DNA of 64,000 nt from Dermacentor variabilis. Its lineage: Eukaryota; Arthropoda; Arachnida; Ixodida; Ixodidae. Each line of letters opens with the position of its first letter. The stretch's first letter is position 1. The notes beneath the pieces were generated by a model, which was not told where the DNA came from, searched no databases, and saw nothing but the letters and a program-made list of their open reading frames with translations. The position numbers were made by a program, and so were the translations under genes. Shown piece after piece: positions 33,541-45,439 of this stretch. The stretch spans positions 155,832,051 to 155,896,050 of the forward strand of contig NC_134574.1 of assembly GCF_050947875.1 (NCBI RefSeq), written 5' to 3'.

Positions 33541-34140
33541 GACATGTACTGCAACGGGATTCCTCTTTCGCGCTTTCCTAGTAACACTCGCCGCCATCTA
33601 GCGCCGCCGCCGCGAAGCTTGCCCGTAGCCTCCGAGAGGCATGGCGCACTGCGGTGCGTGCGAACGCTGAGAAACGCGCCATGTGGCAACCGGGCTCCTC
33701 TCTCTCGCTTCTTTTTTGACACGCTGCGCCATGTAGCGGCGCTGCCGAGAAGTCCGTGCGTGGCCTCCGAGACAAGAAGTGTGGCGCGTCGGTGCGTGAT
33801 GAGAATTGTTGGCTCGCTTGCCGTACACTCGGCGGCACATACTCAACTAAGCCAAGTTGGCGAGGCCTTCACTGAATATCGGCACGTACCCGTTGCATTC
33901 ATGGCGCATCTCGCTAAAGCGTTGTCCTGATGGATCCTGTTCCTGGGGGCGGAAACTTTTTTATGGCTACTTTAATAAACGTTTTGACAACAACAGAGCG
34001 TTGTCGTTCATTGAAAAGTGGCACTCAGCTAGAATATTTGTGGCAGAGCCTGCTGATGCGTTGGGTTGCTGTTCTTGAGGAACCTTTGTGACGCGAGTTA
34101 GATTCCGCTCAGCATAGGAGAAATTTAAGGGTTCTTTTTC
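33541..34140 (+). repeat. Composite repeat, copy 1
   Basis: The same modules appear in reverse at 40040-40770: an end with CTGCAACGGGATTCCTCTTTCGCGC, a GC-rich block (CGCCGCCGCGAAGC, CATGTGGCAACCGGGCTCCTC), a CGGCACATACTCAACTAAGCCAAGTTGGCG part and GTTAGATTCCGCTCAGCAT. No gene is supported in the ORFs here. Confidence 0.6.
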
Positions 34141-35984
34141 ATCATTATAGAGCGGCACATTTCCAGTTGCACATACTCCCACCGTGTGACACCGACCTCC
34201 CTGGCGGCCTAGCGCGCTGGGAAGTGGTCTTGCTACGAAGGTAACTCCTCCGTGTCGCCCTTATCACTGCGGTAACCTGGTCGTCGTCGGCACAGTACCG
34301 TGCCTCCGTCAGCGATTCCTGCCCCTTCTGCCCCGCTCCTGTCTGTGTGGTGGACACTGGGCACCTTTCTACACGCCCTCCGCCAGAAACACCTGCTTCG
34401 ATGTGAACCATCCCAGGTCAGCCGCCAGGTGCAGACAGTTGGATCTTGGGGCCCCAACACCGGACACGGCTGGACTTCCTCCGGGAATCCGGCTTGTATC
34501 TACACTTGTAAATAAGTCTTTGTGCCAGAAGGCACGCTGTCGCAATAATAATATAAAAAACATACCTAGTTACCTAATTTGGAGTTAAAGACGTTCAATG
34601 AAAAGCGTCCCACATGTACTGGCAGTTTTCCTTTCACCTAAGTTGACATCAAAGAGGTTCACGGAGAGCAGCACGGACTGAGTGGGACATACTCAGTGCT
34701 CCAAGTCGGCGTCAAAGAGTACCTACCCATTCCGGATCTAGTGACCTATGTCGACGTGAAATACTTCATTGAAGAAAGGCAACTCAGTGACCTCAGTTGA
34801 TCCGCTGGATCATATCGAAACCTGTTACCTCAGCACAAGATCCCGATGCGCTACTCCTTCGACCGGTGACTACCCAGTGACTCAGATAGGTTGAAAAGCG
34901 GTTAGATACAAATGTAAAAACGTAGATAGGTAGGTAAATAGCCCCCACAAAGTGCCTGAAATACCCTAAGAATGTTAACGCATTAAAAACCGCTCACCGC
35001 GTGTTGAACGAAGCCAACGTCAAGCCGCTAGTCTAACAATATAACTGTGACGCAATGTTTATGTGGTCATTAACGATACTAAAGTAATCAGTGCAACGTC
35101 CCCGAAAATGTGACCAGAATTCGGATTCGCTTACCGCTCTGATGACTGCATGCATGACGTTGCTTATTAGTCTAGTTGATGTCAGCGGCGAGTGCTTGTG
35201 CAGCCAGTATCATCCTTTTAATATAAAGCAAAAGGTAGGTGAATGGAAAATTGCTTGATCCGACGGAAATGCTTCAGTATTAAACCTTCGCAAGCCGGTC
35301 GTTAGCGACACGGCATCCATTTTAAATTGTACTCAAAGACACGTGCTATCAGAAGATATGTCCGAACCTGTCAGAAGTCGGAGGCAATGTGACAAGTCCG
35401 TCGCAGCGCGATTCGCTCGTCCCCCTTGGTGGTCTGCCCGCTGTGACAACGCCTTCTAGATAGCAGGCCTGTGCGCTCTGCTTCATGAAGTCATGCTACT
35501 TGGACTCAAATTTCCGCTGTCAACCTTAACGTGACGAAAGCGATGACATCAAAATCACCGTGGCTTACTCGGGAGCATCCCCATAAGATTCTATGGCAGT
35601 CGGATAAGTAGCATGACGTCATGGATTGAAGTGCCCAGGCCTTGTGCTATCTAGGAGGAGTTCGTTGTGAGCGCCGAAGCGCGACGTCACGAGCCACCCG
35701 TATTCCTATTGGGTCCTATGGTGTGCCGTCACACCAGCCTCTCTCGTCTCCTCTTCCTCCTTTGTTACTTCTCATCACTCGTAACGTCACAGTCCTTCCT
35801 CCTCTCTCACGCCACGAGGTGATCGACAGACGCCACTGGGTTTTCGTTAGCATGAGAGTTCGAATGCTGACTCATTAATAGCGGTTTGGATGAGTTGTTA
35901 CAAGTTCGTGATGTGATTGCAGCGCTCAAACGTGATCGAGGTTAGCGGAAAGAAGAACAATTTCAAATTAAATTTTGTAGTTTC

Positions 35985-36130
35985 TCGGGCCAAAACTACG
36001 GCATGATAATGAAGCACGCCGTAGTGGTCGAATCCTCGTTAATTTCGACCAGCTGGGGCACTTTGGCGTGCACTCCATGCACTGCATAGTCAGAAGAACA
36101 AATACAAGCGCTGGCTTCAGCTGGACACGT
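35985..36130 (-). repeat. Decayed SINE fragment
   Basis: CGGGCCAAAACTACGGCATGATAATGAAGCACGCCGTAGTGG followed by GACCAGCTGGGGCACTTTGGCGTGCAC is a diverged tail and body of the SINE family in reverse. Confidence 0.6.
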
Positions 36131-36213
36131 TTTGTGGCCGCACGAGCCACGTCGCTGTTTGTCTTTCAGCACTTGGGTGCTTTGCGCTGCAATCATGCCA
36201 TCTAGGGAAAATA

Positions 36214-36413
36214 ATAATAATAATATTTCGGGTTTTACGTGCCAAAACCACTTTCTGATTATGAGGCACGCCGTAGTGGAGGACTCCGGAAATTTTGACC
36301 ACCTGGGGTTCTTTAACGTGCACCTAAATCTAAGCACACGGGTGTTTTCGCATTTCGCCCCCATCGAAAATGCGGCCGCCGTGGCGGGGATTCGATCCCG
36401 CGACCTCGTGCTC
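36214..36413 (-). mobile_element. SINE (Ruka-like), truncated in the tRNA head, with 14-bp TSD
   Basis: Body GGGTTTTACGTGCCAAAACCAC...GCACGCCGTAGTGGAGGACTCC...CGCATTTCGCCCCCATCG and B box GGGGATTCGATCCCGCGACCTCGTGCTC. The A box half is missing. ATCTAGGGAAAATA flanks it exactly at 36200-36213 and 36414-36427. The tail is (AAT)n. Confidence 0.92.
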
Positions 36414-36888
36414 ATCTAGGGAAAATAGGTAAACACAGGAGTGCTCGTGGGGCGTTGCGTTTCATTGTCCTCGTCTGTTTTAGCGCTGTTTTGTCTAGTT
36501 TGAACTTCTCCTGCACTATCTTCGGTAATTTCATCGATAAGAGGCACTATCTGCAAGGGGCAATGCTTGGAAACGATTGCATTCCTACATGTACTTTTGT
36601 GGCATATTTACGATTGTGTTGCGCCTCGCCGTTGTCCGGTGTATTTAGTGATGCGTTAAATGGCGTTGCCGCTCACTCGGATAAACTAGCGCACGCTTTC
36701 AGCCGCACCCTTTGCTACTGCTGCACGTATTTCTACTGTGCGCCTCAAAAATGATACGTAAACAAAACGAAAAGATCCTCTGTTGTCGTGGCTCTCCGGG
36801 CGCTGTCCCTCTCGGCCGCATTTTAGCCAGCTCTATCCTAAAGGTTTATTTAGAATAGTGTTTAGGGTAGAGGCAACTCTGGCTTAAA

Positions 36889-37066
36889 CGGGATCAAATC
36901 CCTGCCGTGGTTGCCGCATTTCGATGGGGGCGAAATGCAAAAACGGGGTATGGTAAATGGGGGCACCTTAAAGATCCCTTGGTGGTCAAAATGAATCCTC
37001 CCCCACCCCCTACTGCGTGCCTCATAATAACGTCGTGGTTTCGGCACGTAAACCCCCATAATCAAA
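36889..37066 (+). repeat. SINE fragment, diverged
   Basis: GATCAAATCCCTGCCGTGG (B box), GCATTTCGATGGGGGCGAAATGCAAAAAC and GCGTGCCTCATAATAACGTCGTGGTTTCGGCACGTAAACCCCC. The A box region is gone. Confidence 0.75.
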
Positions 37067-37149
37067 TTCGATTCGATACACTTCTTAAAGAAACAAGTGT
37101 TGTGTCGATGCCCACACAAAAAAATAGTTAAGTGCATCAACTTTGCAAT

Positions 37150-37860
37150 AAGATACATGCCACGTGTCTCAGCCAACACTTTCAAAATTTGTTTAAAATT
37201 GCCTGTAGTAGGTAGCACAATTCTTGTCCATGAGCTGGTCTACTCGAAGAGGCGGAAAAGTTCTTGCAGAAAATATTAAAATGTATAACCGAATAATTAA
37301 CCAAAATTCACTAATTACGTTTTAAACTAATTATCTTATGGTACGTATTGCCATCTATCGATTCTCGCCGGAGAGTTCGCAAGGTGGATCCACTTGGAAC
37401 GAGTTCTCGGGATGACACCAATTTCGAGATATTGATTCCCGAACTTTATGAAGAAGTGCATCGGCGTTCCACTTACTTTTGTGGTTCGATGCATAAGACG
37501 ACGTTTTGATAAGAAAGTAAGCGGAATGACAGAGCATTTTTTACCGCAGTTTTGACGGCACATATCTCGCAAATATTGTTATTCACACAATTCTTTGCAA
37601 GTAGATATGCATTGCAGTCTTACCCGCTAGAATTTGCAAATAGCAATATGGGCCATAAGGTAATTAGTTAGTGATTGTAACTTAATTAGTGATTTGCTGT
37701 TAATTAGTCAATTATGCATTTAAGCTTTTTGTGCAAGTAATGTCCGGCTCTTCGAGTAGGCCAGCTCATGGAGTAGAATCGTTCTATCTGCCACAGGCAA
37801 TATTTAAAAAAAAATGTTTGAATGTGTTCCCTGAAACGCCCTGTATATTGAACGTTAATT
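37150..37860. mobile_element. Foldback element with long inverted arms
   Basis: Left arm: GGTAGCACAATTCTTGTCCATGAGCTGGTCTACTCGAAGAGGCGG and AATTAACCAAAATTCACTAATTACG. The right arm is its diverged reverse complement (CGGCTCTTCGAGTAGGCCAGCTCATGGAGTAGAATCG, ending CCTGAAACGCCCTGTA). Arms extend about 200 bp around a central part with GAGTTCGCAAGGTGGATCCACTTGG. No coding capacity. Confidence 0.75.
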
Positions 37861-38758
37861 GCACTATCTGTCCAGCAATCAGGGTTCAGTGAGCGTGTAG
37901 GTTATGCCTAGCGCACATGGCGATAGCTATTAATTGATGTTTCTTTGCGTCACTTGAGTCCGTAGCCTGTGATCACTTGCGAAGGCTGTAAAGACGCCTT
38001 TAAGGCCTACGTATCTATTAATGGCAGTACGCGTGCCACTGCGCATAATAAGGACATCATTAATAGCTTCATGACCACCATATCTAGCGTTACGCTCTCT
38101 TTACGCATCGCAGTGATAAGCCCCACGATGAAGGAGAAAAGAAATAGAGGAAGGGAAGGCTGGCGACCAGTGTGACCACCACTCATATAACGGCAAAATA
38201 AATGTGAACTCTTCATTTGAAACAGGCAAGTCGCTCAGTTCACTCATTTCAAACATATAGCAATGTCCTGCGTTCTCATGCAGCAATCTGCCAATTTTTC
38301 TTTTTAATGAAAGGCAGAATTGAACAAGCACAACGTAAACCGGCAATTTGAGGGGGATAGCGCAACGACGTGGTGTTGCTGTGGGACGATGTGGTCACTG
38401 ATATCGAATTGAGATAACGCATAGCACGGTACCGCTATGTGTGCCTTCTCGAGTAAGTGTCCCCACGCTGCCCTGAAATTCATTCCGAGAAAAATCGAAA
38501 CGACCAAAAAGGCACTTCCGAGCCGGCGAGGTTGACGCCGGCGGGCGTTGGTAAAGTCTTCGAGACCACCGAACCATTGCCATTGTTGAAGAGGATGCGC
38601 ACTGTTATCAAACATAGGGGGCGTGACAAGCGCATAACCTGTCCTCGTCCACAGGGGGCGACGCCATCGCGGGTGTGGCGCCACCTATCGGGGGCTCTCG
38701 GACGAGATCAAGTGACGTACGCCCGACGACACAGACGGGGTCAGGCGGGAGTCGCCGG

Positions 38759-38872
38759 TCAGACGAGCTGCTGCCGCACGCACCGCCGGTCGCCGCATCG
38801 CGTCTCCTCGCAGCACATCAGTCCGGCGGGGCAGTCGTCGGTGCCGTCGGCGTTGACGCGGCAGGCGTCCGG
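38759..38872 (-). CDS. WAP-like cysteine-rich protein, terminal exon
   Basis: On the minus strand, following CTCTCTGCTGAGGCAG, 37 codons and TGA read PDACRVNADGTDDCPAGLMC and then CEETRCGDRRCVRQQLV. The spacing C-x9-C-x5-C-C-x4-C-x4-C with DDCP is the C-terminal half of a WAP (four-disulfide core) domain, found in secreted protease inhibitors and antimicrobial peptides, which ticks have in numbers. The signal peptide and first half must lie on upstream exons at higher coordinates; I did not find them. The exon could begin at 38872 (phase 0) or 38876. The family match is inferred from cysteine pattern only, and the first spacing (x9) is longer than the usual x5. Confidence 0.6.
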   Translation of the reverse strand, partial: PDACRVNADGTDDCPAGLMCCEETRCGDRRCVRQQLV

Positions 38873-39304
38873 CTGCCTCAGCAGAGAGACGCACACCAGC
38901 CGATTGGAAAGCAGGCAGCGACGGAACCGCGCTGCGCAAACGGAGCGAGAACGCGGCGAGTTTTAGAAGTGGCGTCCCCGAGCGGTTTGCGTATCGAAAT
39001 TTCGATTGCATTAGTGCGCATTTACTTTTCGTCCTTTTGTTACACCTGGCTTGTACCGTTCCTAATATTTGTGTCCCGTGTTGATGCGTTAGCGTTTTTA
39101 GGTTACTGCGCGCACTTTCCAGGGCTATCTATCTACAGCCGAATCTGGATATATGGAATCTGAAGGGGATCACAAAAAAAGCTCGTTATATAGATAATTT
39201 AATATATAAAATAAAAATATTATACAAAGATTTTCGAGGGAATATTACAGCTGTTCGTTGTACACAATATTTCGTTATATGTGGGTTCGACATATCCGGG
39301 TTCG

Positions 39305-39499
<195 letters not shown>

Positions 39500-40039
39500 T
39501 TAACTATAACTAACTAACCGTTCGCCGGCTACCTGTGTCACTGTGCAGTCAGTGGCCGAATGGGTTGGTAGCCCATCGGGCTGCGGTGTTGAGGTGACAG
39601 TGTTCGAAACCAACTATCGGACCAACTTGGCTCAGTGAGTATGTGGCAATGTGTACATACGTACTACTCTTCAACGAGCCACCTCTTTCACGCGTATATG
39701 GGTAACTGTAGATTCGGGAGTGGGTAGGGAATGGGTAGAAAGCCGCCGGGCACCCACTGATACAAACGGGCACAAGCGTATACCCCGCCCTGGAGTTCGG
39801 ATTTCTTCAGGGGTGACGCGCTCGAGGAAAGGTGCCTGCGCCCAAAATTCTCGTCGAAACCCTCGTCAGCCTCAAAGGAGGCTCACGAGTGTTTCGAGTA
39901 CTGGGTATGCGCCACTCACTCTGTGCTTGTCTTCGATGAACCTCTTCGATGCCACTTGGGTCGATGAGTATGTGCCGGTAGGTGGGTGCCACTCTTCAAT
40001 GAACGCCTGTGACGCCGACTAGTGTAACTAGCTATGTGC

Positions 40040-40770
40040 TACTGGGAATGCGCCGTTCTACAATGACGAAAAAGGTCCCCTAAATTTATCCGATGCTGAG
40101 CGGAACTGAATCCACGTGACACGTTTTCCTCAAGGTCAGAAACCTGACGCACAAGGAGCAGGAGAAGATTTTAATGAAGAGAAAGGAGGAGAGGTCGGCC
40201 TGGAGAGCGTGTCTCTAGCCTGCTACTCCTCACTGGGGAAAGGGCAAGTGGGAAATACAGAGAAAGGTAGGTGGCTGGTGATCACGTTATAGCACAATGA
40301 GCTACTATATACACGCTATCTGCGGATGCGCGCTGTAGGCTATAGCGCATATAGCGTCGCTACAGCCTGCTAGGGCTGTAGAGAAGCACTAGCAGGCTCC
40401 GCCACAAGTAAACTGGGTATGTCCCGTTCTTGAATCAACCTCTAGCTGACTTGGGTCAGTCAACACACGTCACTGAGTGTGCGGCCAAACGAGGCAACAA
40501 CTCTCGGCGCTCACAGGCACAGGTAGGCCACGCTTCTCGTCTTGGAGGCCACGCGCGAACTTTTCGGCGGCGCCACTGGATGGCGCGGCGTGTCCAGGAA
40601 GGAGCTCGAGAGAGAGGAGCCCGGTTGCCGCATGAAGCGTTTCTCAGCGTTCGCACGCGCTGGTCCGCCATGCATTTCGGGGGCCACGCGCAGGCTTCGC
40701 GGCGGCGGCGCAAGATGGTGCCACCGAAAGAAGCGCGAAAGAGGAGTCCTGCTGCATTATAATTCGTTTC
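40040..40770 (-). repeat. Composite repeat, copy 2 (inverted), with internal LINE-tail insert
   Basis: Modules of 33541-34140 in reverse order and orientation: ATGCTGAGCGGAACTGAATCC, then GACTTGGGTCAGTCAACACACG, the GC-rich block with GAGCCCGGTTGCCGCATGAAG and the end GAAAGAGGAGTCCTGCTGCATTATAATTCG. A family C LINE end (40145-40275, GAGAGGTCGGCCTGGAGAG...CTAGCCTGCTACTCCTC) interrupts this copy. Confidence 0.6.
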
Positions 40771-40961
40771 GACGGTGGCAATACGCTGCGTCGCGATATT
40801 GATTCAGTGCTAACGGATTGCCGTGGACAGCCATCTTGAGATTGGTTCTACCGCAGTTCTTCTCTAAAAGTAATCGATAGGAAGTTTCAGAAGTGGCATG
40901 CGCAAGTGGTTGGTGTGACTCTGCTAGGGTTGTTTTGTACTCTTGCATTTTCGGATGCTGG

Positions 40962-41150
40962 GGTTTCAGGTGCCAGAATCACGATCTGATTATAAGGCAC
41001 GTCGTGGTGGGGGACTCCGGTTTAATTTTGAACAACTGGGGTTCTTTAACGTGCACCCAATGCGCGGTACACGAGTGTTCTTGCATTTAGACCCCATCGA
41101 AATGAGGCCGCTGCGGACAGAATTTGATCCCGCAGCCTCGTTCTTATAGC
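40962..41150 (-). repeat. SINE copy, diverged
   Basis: GGGTTTCAGGTGCCAGAATCACGATCTGATTATAAGGCACGTCGTGGTGGGGGACTCCGG, GGGGTTCTTTAACGTGCACC and GATCCCGCAGCCTCGTTC (B box) show a reverse-orientation SINE. Confidence 0.8.
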
Positions 41151-42189
41151 AGCGCAAAGCCATATCCAGTGCTGTTGCATCTTGTTTGTATATCTTCGGC
41201 CAATAGCGAGCCCTAACGTTGGATCACCAATTTTTAAACTTTCCTGAAAGGGATTTGTAAAAAACTGTGGTCCCGAAGTTAGGCGGCGCTATGGGCCGAG
41301 CAATAAAAATAAAAATAAATAAATAAAATAAAAAAGCGCTACAGGACCACAAAGGAACGCAAGCAGGGTTCGGACATTAAGCTAAGCATCGCCAAGTCAA
41401 ACCAAGCCGCTTGGCGTTGCTATTTCTAAAACTGTGCATCAGATAGAAACTTAGCGTGGCCTCGATTATTATACCATTGCCTCCTAAATCAGCTGTAAGA
41501 CTGTAGAACGTAAAACTAAGCCGAGCACGATTATAAAGACGACAACAGGCAGTGTAGTTACTCTTTTAGTGCGAGAGCAGCTAAATGCTCCAAAGTGGGG
41601 GGCAGGGGTGTGGGAAAGTTTGAAATTTTCGAGTTATGAATCGAATATTGTCTTCTTAGAGTCTGTCTTCGAATCGTATAGTCACTCCTTGTAAATACAA
41701 ATATTTTTCTAATAGACCTGGAATACTTCTAATCACCAGCTGTGCGATAAATTCCGTCTCGGTGGACATAAGAAACGACAAGTCACGCGGCTGAGCACGC
41801 TGTGTGTCAGTCATGCCATTACCAGTCATGCCTTACCATTCGCACTCACCAATGAAATCGTAGTTCTGGCATGTAAAACTCCTGAAGTTAGTTAAATTTA
41901 ATTCGTAATTACCACAACGCAAACAGCGAAGACGGAGGGTAGACACGACTTGACAGGACCAAACAAAAGGACCATGCAGTTGGAATCGATACCAACAAGC
42001 CCAAATCGCAGTTATCCAAAATTTAAATATGAGGAAAGTAAAAAAATCGTCGCTCACGTTTCATCGGTCGCGCGGTTGTCGGAGCCACCAGCAATGTCAG
42101 AACCAGCAGAGGAACGGCGAGTCGAAGCATTCCCGAGCTTAGCCGAATGGTCATCACAGGTGCTTCAGTATCGGAGAGAAAAAAAATTC

Positions 42190-42941
42190 ATTCATTCATT
42201 AAGTGCTTAACATATACTTCTTCGTTCGCAGCCATAGTAATTGCTGCAACTCGTCATGGAGTACCGCCTATCCAGCTCGCCTAATGCCACTGCAATCCAT
42301 GCAGAACCAAGCCTTTGGATTACTATCATTCCATACACACCTTCTAATGTTTCGCACCTACTCCAAGGCTTCGGAGTACTCAATATGCGGATATTCGTCC
42401 AGTTTAAACTTGCAATTTTCTCATTCTCGTCTAGAGATTAGTTTATTCCACCCAATACTTTATGGAATAATAGTCTGCTATGGGCTAAATTTAACCATAT
42501 TTGACTCTAGTGGAAATATTTTGTTTTCCTACGATACACTCAAAGTATGGAAGGCACACCGCCTACTTTTGTGCACTAGCAATATGGAATGACCTCGCTT
42601 CTTATATTAAGCATTTTTCCACATTAGTCATCTCCAAGGAGGAGTTGCTATAATTTTTTTCATCGATACCTAACGCTTCAAATCCGATGAGGTACTTGTT
42701 TTTGTGTTGTAGAGTTTCTTTTGACTTAACTTTGTTTTTGGGGAATTATTTGAGTGCATTTTCTGTGCACTGCCCTTGTACTCCAAATTAATTGTTTATA
42801 TATCTCCTTCCGTAAACATAGACGTATATTTTCTACCTAGTAAATAAAAAAGACATTCATTCATTCATTCATTCATTCATTCATTCATTCATTCATTCAT
42901 TCATTCATTCATTCATTCATTCATTCATTCATTCATTCATT
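42190..42941 (+). mobile_element. Decayed LINE 3' end with (ATTC)n tail (CR1/Jockey-like)
   Basis: Frames across 42240-42660 carry pieces such as LQSMQNQAFGLLSF and IWNDLASYI, the pattern seen at the C-terminal end of CR1/Jockey-like reverse transcriptase ORFs. Frameshifts are present. The copy ends AATAAAAAAGACATTCATTC, followed by (ATTC)n at 42857-42941. Confidence 0.5.
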
Positions 42942-43682
42942 TGAGTTGAGCGTCCCAAAGCAACAAAAGGATGGTGAGAACAGCAGTAATGTGGTGTTCC
43001 ATGGGTTAATTTTGACAAGAATGAAGGAGTTGCTGCCGTATGCCCCCTTAGCTGCTGTTTTCTAAATAACTCCATTTCAAGCACGCACGGTTAGAGGATT
43101 TTTCAAGAGTCGTTTCAGCAACGAGAGACGAAGAAGACGCGATTATCTGCTAACTTAAGGAGTGTCCGAAGGACATCAGTGGTAACTGAATTTGCGAGCT
43201 CTGAATGGCAACTTAAAGAGCTAGCGTAACAAGACAACCGTTCGATATCGGGAAGACAGTCGTGGACTAGAAAACGGCTGTTCCGGTTACCTAAAACGAG
43301 CAGAGGGGAACGCAAATATAGGCCAACGCTTACGGATTGGTATTTACCAAGTTTGCAAGAAATACATTTCCAATATTGCTATCTTCTAATGCAAATAAAT
43401 GCGGACAGGACACAGCGCAGTCTGGCTTACCCAAGCCAGCTTCTTCTTCCTCCTCCTCCTCTTCGTGCAGTTCGAGTTTCTGTGATAAGTTCCGCTTATA
43501 TTATGTGCCATTGGCCGCGACTCACCATATCAAGCAACAAATTTACCCTGACTTGCGTTTCGATACCAGTTTAATTAGGTGCAACAAACAATAAAAAAAA
43601 ACGAAGAAGAGGGTGCGATGGTAGACCTCGAAGAAAGTAAGAAAAGTGAGAAAGCTCAGACGCTTATTAATCCGATTCCTCT

Positions 43683-43830
43683 GGGTTCGAGTTTCGTAAC
43701 GTTTCATTTCGTACCCATCGCGGCGGTCGCAATTCGATGGGCGCGAAATGCAAAAACACTCGCTCGTGTTCCGTGCATGGGGTGCAGGTTGAATAATCCC
43801 CGGGTGGGCAAAATTAATCCGGGAGTCTAG
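43683..43830 (+). repeat. SINE fragment, diverged
   Basis: GGGTTCGAGTTTCG (B box remnant), ATTCGATGGGCGCGAAATGCAAAAACACTCG and AAATTAATCCGGGAGTC belong to the SINE body. The tail is lost at the junction with the next LINE fragment. Confidence 0.65.
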
Positions 43831-43831
43831 C

Positions 43832-44235
43832 TAGGTTAGACAGGACGCAAGCAGTACACTTCAGACAATTACAAACAGACTCTTACAGAAACCCCAGACT
43901 CATGCACGCCATGTATCCAGACGTGTACACTACAAACAGATGCACATCGTGTGGCGAGGTTGCCACACTAAATCACATGTTATGGGAGCGTCGGGACCTA
44001 ACAAACAAGCCGGGCAGTGCCGACCCCTCCGTCTCTTCCACCGCCAGCCTCCGGTCACGCTGGATGACCGCACTGCTCAGCTCTGACCTGACAGCACAAC
44101 GCTGGGCCGTCCAGCGAGCCGAGGAAGCCGCTTCGAGACAAGGTCTCGGAACCGCGTCCGCGGCGGGTGCCCAAGACCCACTAAAAAGACGCCGGACTCA
44201 AATCTTGTTGATTTGAAATAAAAGGTTACGCTCTC
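43832..44235 (+). mobile_element. LINE 3' coding end, 5'-truncated (family D)
   Basis: The frame at 43902-44216 reads MHAMYPDVYTTNRCTSCGEV and ATLNHMLWE, then RWMTALLSSDLTAQ and WAVQRAEEAA before a stop. The C-x2-C...H zinc-finger-like end followed by an Ala/Glu-rich helix is typical of the C-terminus of arthropod I/Jockey-like LINE polyproteins. It ends AATAAAAGG then CTCTCTCTC. Confidence 0.65.
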
Positions 44236-44295
44236 TCTCCCGACTACGGTTCGGCTCATAATCAGTTGACGGTTTTCGGCCGCTATATAGTGCCC

Positions 44296-44935
44296 AGAGA
44301 CGAGTGCTGTGCAGAGTACTGGACCAGTTGGACAATCGTCCGCTATCAGAAATCAAAGCTTTAGGTCAGTACTCCCACAGAACACCCATGCTGAAGGCCT
44401 CGCTCTCGTTAAGGCCTTACTCCTGCGGTCATCGGAGCTTCACGATAGACTGTAAGACCGCCGCCCCCTACCACTCTGTAGTGTACGCGGTTTGTTCGTG
44501 ACCCGCCGTGGTTGCTCAGTGGCTATGGTGTTGGGCTGCTGAGCACGAGGTCGCGGGATCGAATCCCGGCCACGGCGGCCGCATTTCGATGGGGGCGAAA
44601 TGCGAAAACACCCGTGTGCTTAGATTTAGGTGCACGTTAAAGAACCCCAGGTGGTCAAAATTTCCGGAGTCCTCCACTACGGCGTGCCTCATAATCAGAA
44701 AGTGGTTTTGGCACGTAAAACCCCAAATATTATTATTATTTGTTCGTGCTCGTCCCTATTTCTATCTATCTCCCCCCTTCCGCTGTCTTTCTCTTTTGAT
44801 TCCCCTTCACCCTACCCCCGGTGCAGGGTAGCCAACCGGAACTGCCTCTGGTTAACCTCCCTGCCTTTCTATACATCCTTTTCTTTCTCTCTCTCTCTCT
44901 GTCGCCCGTAATACCCCGGCATTCAATAAAATAAA
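44296..44935 (+). mobile_element. LINE 3' end (family C) interrupted by a SINE
   Basis: The left part reads VLDQLDNRPLSEIKALGQYS, homologous to the 50172-50559 copy (TLRKLDDRPLSEQTLLEHRP). The right part 44749-44935 is the family 3' UTR (CCGGTGCAGGGTAGCCAACC, GGTTAACCTCCCTGCCTTTC, CT-rich tail). The SINE at 44501-44738 splits them. Confidence 0.8.
44501..44738 (+). mobile_element. tRNA-derived SINE (Ruka-like), full length, 10-bp TSD
   Basis: Best copy in the window. A box GTGGTTGCTCAGTGGCTATGG, B box GGGATCGAATCCCGGCC, body CGATGGGGGCGAAATGCGAAAAC, GGTGCACGTTAAAGAACCCC, tail GGCACGTAAAACCCC then (ATT)n. TTTGTTCGTG flanks it at 44491-44500 and 44739-44748. It was probably transcribed by RNA polymerase III from the internal boxes. 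Confidence 0.95.
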
Positions 44936-45439
44936 TAACGACTCAATTACTTATTTTTCCTCGTTCTTTATTACGTTACAAGCCGAATGATCGTTCCAGG
45001 TAGCGCGACCCAACGGCATGCAAGTCATCTTCAATTGAAGGTCCATGTGTGTGCTTTACGTAAAAAAAAAAAGAAACGCTAAGTATAGCGACAACCTTTG
45101 AAGTGCCGCCGAAGAATCCTATTCGTCGGCGCAGGATTTCCCCGCTTGAACCTGTTTCCATCCGTCATGTTCTTTCCACCGTGCAAATGCGTGCGCAAAT
45201 ATATGCGCAGGCCCGCAATTCACAGCCGAAACTATGCACCTCAGTTACCTGCTATGTGCTAAGGTGCGCAACAGTCTGATAATATTACTTGGGGTGTTAT
45301 CCTTGACATTGTCAACTTCCGCCGTATCGTCGAATTCTCTGAGGGCGTTGCATTTTGAGTCAATCGCTGAGAGTCCGTAGCAGCCACCTGGGTAAATCAG
45401 AGCTTAGAAGATGGCGAATTCGACAGTAGGGCGACACGC

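Larger units (their letters stand above)
33115..38758. other. Gene-free stretch between the GH18-like gene and the WAP-like exon
   Basis: Contains the composite repeat, three SINE copies, the foldback element and unassigned AT-rich sequence (34.5-35.9 kb and 37.9-38.6 kb). No exon supported on either strand. Confidence 0.5.

Noticed and set aside
38675..39163. 162-codon plus-strand ORF
   Set aside because: Same GC-rich island as the WAP-like exon; the minus strand has the conserved cysteine spacing, this strand has no recognisable feature.
39542..39620. Possible tRNA gene (GGCCGAATGGGTTGG... GTTCGAAACC)
   Set aside because: Box-like motifs are present, but I could not fold a complete cloverleaf. 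More likely another tRNA-derived repeat.
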